Assembly: GCF_006538705.1 (NCBI RefSeq) | Contig: NZ_BJLP01000035.1 | Location: 1 to 42,596 of the forward strand | DNA length: 42,596 nucleotides | Reading direction: 5' to 3' | DNA from: Cellulomonas uda | GTDB taxonomy: Bacteria > Actinomycetota > Actinomycetes > Actinomycetales > Cellulomonadaceae | Made by a program: the position numbers and the translations under genes | Notes under the pieces: generated by a model | Databases searched by the model: none | What the model saw: only the letters and a program-made list of their open reading frames with translations | What the model was told of the DNA's origin: nothing | Shown: in pieces, positions 35,483 through 42,596 of the stretch | Position numbering within the stretch: the first letter of the stretch is position 1 | Layout: every line of letters begins with the position of its first letter

Positions 35483-36045
35483 GCCTGCACCCGCGGCGCG
35501 CGCGCCGCCTGCCCTGGGGCACGGTCGTCTGGCTGACGGTCGTGTGGGTGTTCCTGTGGGGCGACCTCAGCGCCGCGAACGTCGTCGCGGGCGTCACGCT
35601 CGCGCTGCTCGTCACGCTGGGTCTGCGCATGGCGTCGGTCGACTTCCACGGCACGGTGCACCCGTGGGGCGTGGTCCGGCTGTTCGCGCGGTTCGCGTGG
35701 GACCTGCTGCGCGCGTCGTTCGAGGTCGCGTTCCTGGCCCTGCGCCCGCGGTACACCCCGCACGGCGCGGTGATCGGCGTGCAGCTGCGCAGCCACTCGG
35801 ACCTCTACCTGACGATGACCGCGGAGCTGTGCTCGCTCGTGCCCGGCTCGCTCGTCGTCGAGGCGCACCGGCTCACCGGCCGGCTGTACCTGCACGTGCT
35901 CGACGTGCGCGCGGCGGGCGGGATCGAGGCGGCGCGGCAGGCCGTGCTCGACCAGGAGGAGCGCGTGCTGCGGGCGTTCGCGTCACGTGCCGAGCTCCGG
36001 TCGGCGGGTCTGCTGGGCCCCGAGACGGCGGGGGTGCGCGGATGA
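35479..36045 (+). CDS. mrpE: Na+/H+ antiporter subunit E (MrpE)
   Basis: 188 residues. GTG 35479 overlaps the mrpD stop by 4 bp. The MrpE features are an N-terminal helix with WVFLWGDLSAANVVAGVTLA, the FARFAWDLLRASFEVAFLAL segment, and the soluble part YLTMTAELCSLVPGSLVVEA. Length is slightly above the usual ~160 because of a C-terminal extension. It is required for assembly and full activity of the Mrp complex in other bacteria. Confidence 0.92.
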   Translation: MSLHPRRARRLPWGTVVWLTVVWVFLWGDLSAANVVAGVTLALLVTLGLRMASVDFHGTVHPWGVVRLFARFAWDLLRASFEVAFLALRPRYTPHGAVIGVQLRSHSDLYLTMTAELCSLVPGSLVVEAHRLTGRLYLHVLDVRAAGGIEAARQAVLDQEERVLRAFASRAELRSAGLLGPETAGVRG

Positions 36046-36437
36046 CGTGGGTGGTGCTGGTCTGCGCGGCCATGATCACGGTGGGTGCGGCGCTCGCGAT
36101 CGTGCGGGCCGAGCGGGGTCCCTCGATGCTGGACCGGACCATCGCGCTCGACATCACGGTGACAGCGGTCATCGCGGCGTTCGCGCTGTACGCGGCCGCG
36201 CAGCGGCGCACCGACGTGGTGCCCGTGCTCGTCGTGCTGTCGCTGGTCGGCTTCGTGGGATCGGTGACGGTCGCGCGGTTCGCGGCCGTCGAGCCCGAGG
36301 GTGAGGGCCGGGTGCGCACGCGCGAGGAGGTCGCGGCCGAGGAGGCCGCCCGGCGCGAGGCCGAGGAGGCCGAGCTGCGGCCCGCGGCGGAGCCAGAGGA
36401 GCACCACGGTGGCGGCGCGGAGGGAGAGGTGCGATGA
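36042..36437 (+). CDS. mrpF: Na+/H+ antiporter subunit F (MrpF)
   Basis: 131 residues. ATG 36042 overlaps the mrpE stop in an ATGA junction. Three helices carry the MrpF signature RAERGPSMLDRTIALDITVT. A long Glu/Ala/Arg-rich, probably helical, cytoplasmic tail (about residues 84-131) makes it longer than the usual ~90 residues, in parallel with the tail on MrpC. Confidence 0.92.
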   Translation: MTWVVLVCAAMITVGAALAIVRAERGPSMLDRTIALDITVTAVIAAFALYAAAQRRTDVVPVLVVLSLVGFVGSVTVARFAAVEPEGEGRVRTREEVAAEEAARREAEEAELRPAAEPEEHHGGGAEGEVR

Positions 36438-36811
36438 CCGCAGGTTCGGGCTGGGACACCCTCGCGGACGTGGTGTCGGTCGTGGCGCTGCTGGGCGGCT
36501 CGTTCCTCGTGCTCGCGGCGGGGGTGGGGGCGCTGCGGTTCCCCGACCTGCTCGCGCGGATGCACGCCGGGACCAAGCCGCAGGTGCTGGGGCTCGTGCT
36601 CGTGCTCGTCGGGCTCGGGCTGCGGCTGCGCTCGGGCGGTGCCGTGTGGGCGCTCGTGCTGGTCGCGGTGTTCGGGCTGCTCACGGCGCCCGTCGCGGCG
36701 CACATGGTGGGACGCGCGGGGTACCGGACGGGCAAGGTCCGCAACGACCTGCTGGTGGCCGACGAGCTGACCCGCGACCTGCGCGAGGCGCGCACGCGCG
36801 ACGACGTCTGA
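36434..36811 (+). CDS. mrpG: Na+/H+ antiporter subunit G (MrpG)
   Basis: 125 residues. ATG 36434 overlaps the mrpF stop by 4 bp. The MrpG block GALRFPDLLARMHAGTKPQV is present, with three hydrophobic helices. It is the last gene of the operon, so all of A/B, C, D, E, F and G are present. A perfect hairpin follows 8 bp after the stop. Confidence 0.93.
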   Translation: MTAGSGWDTLADVVSVVALLGGSFLVLAAGVGALRFPDLLARMHAGTKPQVLGLVLVLVGLGLRLRSGGAVWALVLVAVFGLLTAPVAAHMVGRAGYRTGKVRNDLLVADELTRDLREARTRDDV

Positions 36812-36818
36812 GCCGCGT

Positions 36819-36844
36819 CTCGTCGTCGGGGTGCCGACGACGAG
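36819..36844. terminator. Bidirectional hairpin between mrpG and the ABC ATPase gene
   Basis: CTCGTCGTCGG at 36819-36829 pairs perfectly with CCGACGACGAG at 36834-36844 around loop GGTG. It sits in the 36-bp convergent gap and can end transcripts from both sides. There is no U-tract. Confidence 0.8.
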
Positions 36845-36847
36845 CGG

Positions 36848-37534
36848 TCAGCGCGTGTAGGTGCGGGCCACGGGACGCTCGACGAGCAGGCCGTCGCGCA
36901 GCTCGACCACGCGGTCGGCGAGGCACGCGAGCTCCGGGTCCTGCGTCGCGACGACGACCGCCGTGCCGCAGTCGCGCGCGACGGCGACGAGCAGCCCGAA
37001 CAGCGCGAGTGCGCGCCACGAGTCGAGGCCCGCGGTCGGGTCCTCGGCGAGCACGACGCGGGGGCGGTGGACGAGCGCGCGCGCGACGGCGGCGCGCTGG
37101 CGCTGACCGAACGAGACGGCCTCGGGCAGGTGGTCCGCACCGGCGCCGACGAAGAGCCGGCCGAGCAGGGTCGCGGCGCGCTGGCGGGCCTCGGTGCCGG
37201 GCACGCCCATGCGCAGCAGGGGCAGCTCGACGTTCTGCACGAGCGTGAGCTCGGGGAGCAGGTCGTCGTCGGGGAAGACGAGGCCGAGCGCGCTCAGCCG
37301 CGTGGCGGCGAGCTCGTGCGGGCGCAGCGTCGCGAGGTCGCGGCCGTCGAGGCGGACGCGGCCGCGCAGGGGGTGCACGAGGCCGGCGAGCGCCTGGAGC
37401 ATCGTGGTGGTGCCGGAACGGGCGGGCCCGAGCAGGGCGACGGCCTCGCCGTCGCGGACCTCGAGGTGGGCACCGCGCAGCTCGGCCGGGGATCCGGTGC
37501 GTGCGACGAGGTCGCAGGCGGACAGCACGGACAT
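36848..37534 (-). CDS. Degenerate ABC transporter ATP-binding protein (probable pseudo-ATPase)
   Basis: 228 residues with an ATG start. Overall it aligns with LolD/MacB/FtsE-type ATPases, but most catalytic motifs are altered. Walker A is GPARSGTTT, with Thr for the essential Lys. The Q-loop reads VFPDDDLLPE, with Pro for Gln. The signature is VSFGQRQR instead of LSGGQ. Walker B reads VVLAEDPTAGLD, with the Asp-Glu order swapped. The switch residue is Gln in VVVATQDPELA instead of His. The frame is intact and codon use is normal, so it is not a decaying gene. No permease gene adjoins it. It may bind nucleotide weakly or act as a structural or regulatory partner. Confidence 0.82.
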   Translation of the reverse strand: MSVLSACDLVARTGSPAELRGAHLEVRDGEAVALLGPARSGTTTMLQALAGLVHPLRGRVRLDGRDLATLRPHELAATRLSALGLVFPDDDLLPELTLVQNVELPLLRMGVPGTEARQRAATLLGRLFVGAGADHLPEAVSFGQRQRAAVARALVHRPRVVLAEDPTAGLDSWRALALFGLLVAVARDCGTAVVVATQDPELACLADRVVELRDGLLVERPVARTYTR

Positions 37535-37666
37535 GGCGCCTCGCAGCGTTGCGTCGGGGGTGGCCGGGGATCGTGGGGAGAGCCGGCCGCGGGGTGCCGA
37601 GGTCCGGCGACCCGCTTGGGTGGCATCTTGGCGGGCGACGCGCGGAGATTTGTCCGAATGAAACGA

Positions 37667-38590
37667 TTAACTGCGTCCGATCGCGGCGCGCAGCGGTCTC
37701 AGGTCCTCCAGGCGGCGGCCCGTGGCGAGGCTCATCGGCACCGCGACGGCCGCCGCCGTGAGCACCCACGCCGAGTAGTCGATCCCCAGGAACAGCCAGA
37801 TGCTGGCGTGCATCACCGCGACCGCGAGCGCGAACAGTGCGCGCGTGCGGCGCCACAGCAGCCACACGGGCGCGGTCAGCTCGAGCAGCAGCGCACCCGT
37901 CGCGAGCCCGCTCGCCAGCACCGCGTGGTCCGCGACCCACTGCGCGACCCCGGCCGCGTGCGGCGACGTGCCCTGCCGCAGCACCCACGTCATGTTGTCG
38001 GACAGCGCCCACCCGATCCCCGAGTGCCGCAGCTTCTGCACGCCCGTGAGCCAGTAGACGAGCGCCAGCACCGCGAGCGCCGCGCGCGGCGGCCACCCCC
38101 ACACCACCGCACGCTCGTCGTCCTGGTCGCGGCGCGGCACGCGCGCGAACAGCAGCGGCACCGCGACCCACACCGTCAGCACGTCGTTGTGCAGCACCTT
38201 GCCCGACGAGCCCCACGACGCGCACAGCACCGCGTAGCAGACCCACGCGAGCACGAACCCGGCGTGCGCGCGGCGCCGCGCGAGCACCAGCGCGACCCCC
38301 GCCGTGCCGAGCACCGCGAGCGTCACGGGCAGCCACGCGGGCAGCGCCGCCGGCAGCCACGACACGAACGTCAGGCCGTCGGTCAGCGCGGCCGGCCGCT
38401 CGGCGATCGCGGCCCAGTCGCGCGCGACGAGACGCAGCCCGATCACGAGCGCGACGAGCGTGTGGACCTCGCGGAGCCGGTAGCCCGGCCCGGGCGCGGT
38501 CAGCCGGGCGTCGAGCGTCCCGACGAGCGCGCGCACGCGGCCGTCACGGCTGCGCACGGCTGGACGGCGCTCCGGCGCCGAGACGCTCAC
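37667..38590 (-). CDS. HTTM-like multipass membrane protein
   Basis: 307 residues. The GTG (complement of 38588-38590) overlaps the stop of the upstream gene by 4 bp. About six to eight hydrophobic helices are seen. The blocks SWGSSGKVLHNDVLTVWVAV and LVYWLTGVQKLRHSGIGWAL, followed by SDNMTWVLRQG, resemble HTTM proteins, the membrane part related to vitamin K-dependent gamma-carboxylase. No gamma-carboxylase catalytic domain is attached. Bacterial members of this type are often paired with a small membrane protein, as here. The substrate is unknown. Confidence 0.75.
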   Translation of the reverse strand: MSVSAPERRPAVRSRDGRVRALVGTLDARLTAPGPGYRLREVHTLVALVIGLRLVARDWAAIAERPAALTDGLTFVSWLPAALPAWLPVTLAVLGTAGVALVLARRRAHAGFVLAWVCYAVLCASWGSSGKVLHNDVLTVWVAVPLLFARVPRRDQDDERAVVWGWPPRAALAVLALVYWLTGVQKLRHSGIGWALSDNMTWVLRQGTSPHAAGVAQWVADHAVLASGLATGALLLELTAPVWLLWRRTRALFALAVAVMHASIWLFLGIDYSAWVLTAAAVAVPMSLATGRRLEDLRPLRAAIGRS

Positions 38591-39117
38591 AGCGTCACCT
38601 GCGCGAGCACCGTCGTCGGCCCGTGCTCGTGCCGTTCACGCGTCTCGCCGTCCATGGTCCACGCGGTCCGCTCGACCGCCGCCGAGGTGAACGCCGCGGG
38701 GTCGAGACCCGCGAGGCGCAGCCACGCGACGACCTTCTCGCGGCGGGCGCCCGTGGGCAGGTCGCGCAGCTCGGCGAGCTGGTGGGACGTCGCCGCGAGC
38801 GGCGCGTCGGCCGGCATCGGGACGGTCACGCGCACGCCGTCCGTCCCCGTCACGACGAGCCGCAGCGACGCGCCGTCCGCGGTTCGCACCGTGCTGAACA
38901 GGCGGAACGCGGTCACCGGCCACGCCTCGGCCTCCACCAGCGCACCCAGCGCGATGACGCCCAGCACGGTCCACGTGACCGCTCGGGCGCGGCGCCGTGC
39001 CCGCGCGTCCTCGTGCAGGTCCTCGCGCAGGTCCTCGTGCAGGTCCTCCCGCACCGTCGCCGCGGTGGGCTCCCGGCCCACGCCGTCCGCCGCCCCGCTC
39101 AACCCGTCCCCCCGCAC
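38587..39117 (-). CDS. Small single-TM protein coupled to the HTTM-like protein
   Basis: 176 residues with a GTG start (uncertain). One membrane helix (WTVLGVIALGALVEAEAW) is followed by an extracytoplasmic part with FRLFSTVRTADGASLRLVVT. This looks like the partner proteins found beside HTTM genes. Its N-terminal cytoplasmic part has four tandem tetrapeptides, EDLH/EDLR, encoded by 12-bp repeats at 39008-39055. The 4-bp overlap with the next gene implies a two-protein unit. Confidence 0.7.
   Translation of the reverse strand: MRGDGLSGAADGVGREPTAATVREDLHEDLREDLHEDARARRRARAVTWTVLGVIALGALVEAEAWPVTAFRLFSTVRTADGASLRLVVTGTDGVRVTVPMPADAPLAATSHQLAELRDLPTGARREKVVAWLRLAGLDPAAFTSAAVERTAWTMDGETRERHEHGPTTVLAQVTL
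39008..39055 (-). repeat. Four in-frame 12-bp tandem repeats
   Basis: Units tcctcgtgcagg, tcctcgcgcagg, tcctcgtgcagg and tcctcccgcacc start at 39008, 39020, 39032 and 39044. They encode (R)EDLHEDLREDLHED in the cytoplasmic N-terminus of the single-TM protein. The count may vary between strains. Confidence 0.85.
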
Positions 39118-39272
39118 GTCACCGTCCGCCCCCTCGGCCGACGGGACGAACTCTGCCAGACGCCGCGCACCGGACGGGCGGCTTTCGCGCCTCGACTTCG
39201 CGCGCCGCTCGCGCGCCCACGCGCTCGCCCTCGCGCACGCCCACCGCTCGCGGGGCGCGCCGTGGTGGTTGG

Positions 39273-40799
39273 ATGGCGGGGTTCCTGGACGGGCGAGGCG
39301 AGGGGTCGCAGGTGCGCGGGCGCGGCGAGGGTCACACCGAGGTCGTCGTCGTGGGCGCCGGACCCAACGGCCTCGCGGCCGCGGTCACGTGCGCGCGCGC
39401 CGGGCTCCAGGTCACGGTGCTCGAGGCGCAGCCCGACGCGGGCGGCGGTGCGCGCACGCTCGACCTGGGCCTCGCGCCGGGCGTGGTGCACGACGTGTGC
39501 TCGGCGGTGCAGGCGATGGCGTGGGCGTCGCCGTTCTTCCGCGGTTTCGACCTGGCCGCGCGCGGCGTCGAGCTCCTGACCCCCGAGGTCTCGTACGCGC
39601 AGCCCCTGCCCGGCGGGCGGTCGGGCCTCGCGTACCGCGACCTGGACCGCACGGTGGAGGCGCTCGGCGAGGACGGGCCCGCGTGGCGTGCGCTCGTCGG
39701 GCGGCTGTCGGAGCACTGGCCGCACGTGGTGCGGCTCGCGCTCGGTGACAAGCGCTCGGTCCCGCCCGGCCTGCTCCCCGGCGGCGTGCCGACCGCGGCG
39801 GCGTTCGGGCTCGCGGTGCTCGAGCAGGGCACCCGTGCGTGGGACCGGCGGTTCTCCGGGGACCTCGCACCCGCGCTGCTCACGGGTGTCGCGGCGCACG
39901 CGAGCACCCCGCTGCCGTCGCTCGCCGCGGCCGGGACCGCGCTGCTGCTCGCGTCGCTCGCGCACGCCGGGTCCGGCTGGTCCATCCCGCGCGGCGGCTC
40001 GCGCGCCATCACCGACGCGCTGCGCGCCGACCTCGAGGCGCACGGCGGCCAGGTCCTCACGGACCACCCGGTGCGCACCGCGGCCGACCTGCCGGGCGCG
40101 CACGCCTACCTGTTCGACACGACGCCGCGCACGGTCGTCGAGGTGCTGGGCGACGAGCTGCCCGCTCGCGCGCGGCGGGCGTTGAGCGCGTTCCGGTACG
40201 GCGACGGCGCCAGCAAGGTCGACTTCGTGCTCTCCGGGCCGGTGCCGTGGACGGACCCCGAGGTCGCGCTCGCGGGCACCGTGCACCTGGGTGGGACGCG
40301 CCGGGAGATGGCCGACGCCGAGGCGCAGGTCGCGCGCGGGCAGCACCCCGAGCGGCCCATGACGTTGCTGAGCGACCCCGCGGTGGTCGACGAGACGCGC
40401 GTCGTCGACGGCCTGCGTCCCCTGTGGACGTACGCGCACGTGCCTGCCGGGTCGGACGTCGACGTGACCGAGGCGGTCACCGCGCACGTCGAGCGGTACG
40501 CGCCCGGGTTCCGCGACCTCGTCGTCGCGAGCCGGTGCGTCCCCGCCGCGCGGATGTCCGGCCACAACGCGAACTACGTCGGCGGTGACATCGCGTCCGG
40601 CGCGGTCACCATGTGGCAGATGGTCGCGCGGCCCACCCCGCGGCTCGACCCGTACGCCGTCGGGCTCGACGGCGTGTACCTGTGCTCGGCCTCGACCCCG
40701 CCCGGACCCGGCGTGCACGGGCTCGGCGGCTGGTTCGCGGCGCGGCGCGCGCTGCGGGACGTCTTCGGCATCACGCAGGCGCCCGACCTGCACCCCTGA
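39273..40799 (+). CDS. Phytoene desaturase-like FAD-dependent oxidoreductase
   Basis: 508 residues from the ATG at 39273, chosen because the FAD-binding strand starts 23 residues later. Upstream the frame is open but non-homologous. The Rossmann motif is VVVVGAGPNGLAAAVTCARA followed by GLQVTVLEAQPDAGGGARTL, with the typical Glu. C-terminal blocks are PAARMSGHNANYVGGDIASG and YLCSASTPPGPGVHGLGGWF, which resemble PYROXD2/CrtI-like proteins. No other carotenoid gene (crtB, crtE) lies nearby, so a carotenoid role is not supported and the substrate is unknown. It is divergent from the HTTM pair. Confidence 0.88.
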   Translation: MAGFLDGRGEGSQVRGRGEGHTEVVVVGAGPNGLAAAVTCARAGLQVTVLEAQPDAGGGARTLDLGLAPGVVHDVCSAVQAMAWASPFFRGFDLAARGVELLTPEVSYAQPLPGGRSGLAYRDLDRTVEALGEDGPAWRALVGRLSEHWPHVVRLALGDKRSVPPGLLPGGVPTAAAFGLAVLEQGTRAWDRRFSGDLAPALLTGVAAHASTPLPSLAAAGTALLLASLAHAGSGWSIPRGGSRAITDALRADLEAHGGQVLTDHPVRTAADLPGAHAYLFDTTPRTVVEVLGDELPARARRALSAFRYGDGASKVDFVLSGPVPWTDPEVALAGTVHLGGTRREMADAEAQVARGQHPERPMTLLSDPAVVDETRVVDGLRPLWTYAHVPAGSDVDVTEAVTAHVERYAPGFRDLVVASRCVPAARMSGHNANYVGGDIASGAVTMWQMVARPTPRLDPYAVGLDGVYLCSASTPPGPGVHGLGGWFAARRALRDVFGITQAPDLHP

Positions 40800-40832
40800 C
40801 GCCGGGGCGCCGGGCGACGGGACGGGGCCGGC

Positions 40833-41102
40833 TCAGTCGGTGATGTCGGTCTTCACCGCGAAGCGCGCCGTGCCGCGCGTCGCGAGCGCACGAGCGACCG
40901 CGACCGCCGCACCGGACAGCGCCGCGGCCACGAGGATCTCCGCGAGCTGCGAGTCGCCCGGGTCCTCCGCCTTCGGCGGCTTGTGGCCGCGCGCGGCCTG
41001 CCAGGACTGGGTGATCACCTGGTTCGCCGCCCACGCCGCCGCGGCGGCCGCGGCGAGTCCGACGAGCTTCGCGAGGACGGGGGTCGAGGGCTTGCCTGCC
41101 AT
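40833..41102 (-). CDS. DUF4235 membrane protein
   Basis: 89 residues from the ATG at the complement of 41100-41102. The open frame extends upstream, but without homology. The sequence LVGLAAAAAAAWAANQVITQ, followed by SWQAARGHKPP, and a second hydrophobic segment EILVAAALSGAAVAVARALA match the small two-helix DUF4235 family common in actinobacteria. The function is unknown. It is divergent from the thiamine transport operon. Confidence 0.8.
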   Translation of the reverse strand: MAGKPSTPVLAKLVGLAAAAAAAWAANQVITQSWQAARGHKPPKAEDPGDSQLAEILVAAALSGAAVAVARALATRGTARFAVKTDITD

Positions 41103-41180
41103 GGACGCCGACGCTACCGCCCACGGGCGGTCCGCGCGCGCCGCTCGGCGTCCGGGCGCGGGTAGCATCGACCCCTGAAC

Positions 41181-41274
41181 GACAGGGGAGCGCCGGGCTG
41201 ACACCAGGGCGCTGAGAGTGCGGGACAGCCGCAGACCCTCGAACCTGATCCGGGTGATACCGGCGTAGGGAGTC
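41181..41274 (+). ncRNA. TPP riboswitch (THI box) aptamer
   Basis: The conserved blocks are in the standard order: ACAGGGGAGCGCC, then GCTGAGAGTGCGGG, then CAGACCCTCGAACCTGATC, then GGTGATACCGGCGTAGGGAG. The outer P1 stem pairs GAC (41181-41183) with GTC (41272-41274). CTGAGA and the ACCTGATC/GGGTgATACCGGCGTAGGGA segments are the pyrimidine- and pyrophosphate-sensing parts. It precedes the thiamine-binding lipoprotein gene and should lower its expression when TPP is abundant. Confidence 0.96.
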
Positions 41275-41288
41275 GGGACTTCTCACCT

Positions 41289-41358
41289 CCGCCTCGTCGT
41301 GCCGGGGTCCTCGGTGCGACGAGGCGGTGGACCCCTCCTCGCAGACGACGCCAGGAGG
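41289..41358 (+). promoter_or_regulatory. Probable expression platform of the TPP riboswitch
   Basis: CCGCCTCGTCG (41289-41299) pairs perfectly with CGACGAGGCGG (41317-41327), forming an 11-bp stem with a 17-nt loop, 15 nt after the aptamer. There is no U-run after it. Further down, CCTCCT (41334-41339) can pair with the ribosome site AGGAGG (41353-41358). The switch may thus act by premature termination at the first hairpin, by hiding the ribosome site, or both. Which of these applies is inference. Confidence 0.5.
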
Positions 41359-41366
41359 CAGAACGC

Positions 41367-42521
41367 ATGACCGGTCCGACGGTGCGCGGCACCCGCGCAT
41401 CCCGACCCACCCGCCGCACGGCCGCGCTGCTCGGCGGCCTGCTGGTCCCCGCGCTCGTCCTCGCGGGCTGCGCGATCGCGGACGAGAGCACGCGGCCGGG
41501 CAGCACCCCCACCGCGGGCACGACGGGGACGGCAGGCGCCGACCCGTCCGCCGAGCTCGGCGGCACCGTCACCCTCGTGACGCACGACTCGTTCGCGCTG
41601 TCCGACGGCCTGCTCGAGAAGTTCACCGACGCCACGGGCGTCGAGGTCCAGGTGGTCCAGCCCGGCGACGCCGGCGCGCTCGTCAACCAGCTCGTCCTCA
41701 CCAAGGACGCGCCGCTGGGTGACCTCGTGTACGGGATCGACAACGCGTTCGCGTCCCGCGCCCTCACCGAGGGCGTGCTCGAGCCGTACCGGTCGCAGGG
41801 CGACGCGGCGGACGACGCGATCGGCTTCGCGGTCGAGGGCGACGACGCGGGCGCGCTCACCGCTGTCGACTTCGGCGACGTGTGCCTCAACGTCGACGAG
41901 CAGTGGTTCGCGAAGCACGACCTGCAGCCGCCGACGACGCTCGACGACCTCACGAAGCCCGCGTACGAGGACCTGCTCGTCGTCCCCAATGCGGTGACCT
42001 CCTCACCCGGGTTCGCCTTCCTGCTCGCGACCATCGGCGCCAAGGGTGACGAGTGGCCGCAGTACTGGCAGGCGCTCGTCGACAACGGGCTCAAGGTCGC
42101 CGACGGCTGGTCCGACGCGTACTTCACCGACTTCTCCGGCGGGGGCGGCGGCGGGCCGCGGCCCATCGTGCTGTCCTACGCGTCGTCGCCGCCGTCGACC
42201 GTCCCCGAGGGCGGCGACGAGCCGACGACCTCGGCGCTGCTCGACACGTGCTTCCGGCAGGTCGAGTACGCGGGCGTGCTCGCGGGCGCCGAGAACCCCG
42301 CGGGTGCGCGCGCGCTCCTCGACTACCTGCTGTCCTACGAGGTGCAGGTGGACATCCCCGGCTCGATGTACATGTACCCCGTGAGCTCGCAGGTCGTGCT
42401 GCCCGCGCAGTGGACGCTGTGGGCGCCGCTGGCCGAGCACCCGTTCGAGGTCGCACCGGGCGACATCGCCGCGAACCGCGACGTGTGGCTCTCGACGTGG
42501 TCGCAGACCGTGATCGGCTGA
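41367..42521 (+). CDS. thiB: Thiamine ABC transporter substrate-binding lipoprotein
   Basis: 384 residues. The ATG follows AGGAGG by 8 bp. The lipoprotein signal has lipobox LAGC (Cys35) and then a Thr/Gly/Ala-rich tether. The body has the thiamine-binding protein blocks GGTVTLVTHDSFALSDGLLE, then GDLVYGIDNAFASRALTEGV, DFGDVCLNVDEQWF and TSSPGFAFLLATIG. It captures thiamine outside the membrane for the permease encoded just downstream. A Gly-rich stretch (FSGGGGGGPRP) interrupts the C-terminal lobe. Control by the upstream TPP riboswitch supports the substrate assignment. Confidence 0.94.
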   Translation: MTGPTVRGTRASRPTRRTAALLGGLLVPALVLAGCAIADESTRPGSTPTAGTTGTAGADPSAELGGTVTLVTHDSFALSDGLLEKFTDATGVEVQVVQPGDAGALVNQLVLTKDAPLGDLVYGIDNAFASRALTEGVLEPYRSQGDAADDAIGFAVEGDDAGALTAVDFGDVCLNVDEQWFAKHDLQPPTTLDDLTKPAYEDLLVVPNAVTSSPGFAFLLATIGAKGDEWPQYWQALVDNGLKVADGWSDAYFTDFSGGGGGGPRPIVLSYASSPPSTVPEGGDEPTTSALLDTCFRQVEYAGVLAGAENPAGARALLDYLLSYEVQVDIPGSMYMYPVSSQVVLPAQWTLWAPLAEHPFEVAPGDIAANRDVWLSTWSQTVIG

Positions 42522-42522
42522 C

Positions 42523-42596
42523 ATGACCGCGACGACCGAGCTCCCGCGCCCCGTGCGCGACGCACCGACCGGCGGGCCCGCGCGCCCGACGGCCCG
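42523..42596 (+). CDS. thiP: Thiamine ABC transporter permease, N-terminal fragment cut by the window end
   Basis: An ATG one base after the thiB stop opens a frame to the window end (MTATTELPRPVRDAPTGG...). Only ~24 polar N-terminal residues are visible, so homology cannot be read directly. The call rests on position: the permease gene normally follows thiB in this riboswitch-controlled operon. Confidence 0.55.
   Translation, partial: MTATTELPRPVRDAPTGGPARPTA

Noticed and set aside
39273..40799. CrtI-like protein as evidence for a carotenoid cluster
   Set aside because: No crtB, crtE or other carotenoid gene is nearby, and this oxidoreductase class is broad.

Overview
The window is very GC-rich, almost fully coding DNA from an actinobacterium, most likely Cellulomonas or a close relative. 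The best marker is an 822-residue GH94 cellobiose phosphorylase that, as far as I can recall them, is nearly colinear with the Cellulomonas enzymes. It has a CebR/CelR-type operator upstream. High GC, many GTG starts, 4-bp start/stop overlaps, LppX-like lipoproteins, an EtfD-like Fe-S protein and an Mrp antiporter with an A-B fusion all fit.

Region 1 (1-12000, all minus strand) is a compact biosynthetic cluster. In transcription order it holds a 14-TM MFS exporter, a single-module NRPS (C-A-PCP, code read as threonine), a KS-ACP-TE polyketide synthase with no acyltransferase, a small HXXEE membrane protein overlapping the PKS by 4 bp, a FolD-like protein that has lost its catalytic residues, and a large LAL-type LuxR regulator. 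A 37-codon remnant of a SARP/BTAD regulator and a tRNA-Gly(CCC) gene mark its right edge. A possible product logic is acyl-Thr made by the NRPS, extended by one C2 unit and released by the TE, for example as a tetramate or dihydropyranone. This is inference only.

Region 2 (12570-18660, minus) has a secreted LppX-like protein and three tandem paralogous secreted proteins of about 560 residues, built from Ig/carboxypeptidase-regulatory-like beta domains. Region 3 (18670-26000) has an acyl-CoA ligase with an inverted-repeat operator, a divergent GNAT acetyltransferase, two LppX-like lipoproteins, and cellobiose phosphorylase. Region 4 (26000-30170) has dcd plus a coupled gene of unknown function, then an EtfD-like membrane Fe-S oxidoreductase. 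Region 5 (30300-36850) is a complete mrpA/B-C-D-E-F-G Na+/H+ antiporter operon whose junctions all overlap by 4 bp, closed by a strong hairpin. Region 6 (36850-41100) has a degenerate ABC ATPase, an HTTM membrane protein with a coupled partner, a CrtI-like FAD oxidoreductase and a DUF4235 protein. Region 7 (41180-end) is a TPP riboswitch, a thiamine-binding lipoprotein and the start of its permease.

The most unusual non-coding signal is a family of seven palindromic elements, each exactly 54 bp. They sit in three intergenic gaps (12.4, 20.5 and 27.8 kb) as tandem arrays with a period of about 72 bp. The strongest protein-level oddities are the AT-less NRPS-PKS with a post-AT-like linker and two apparent pseudo-enzymes, the FolD-like protein and the ABC ATPase.
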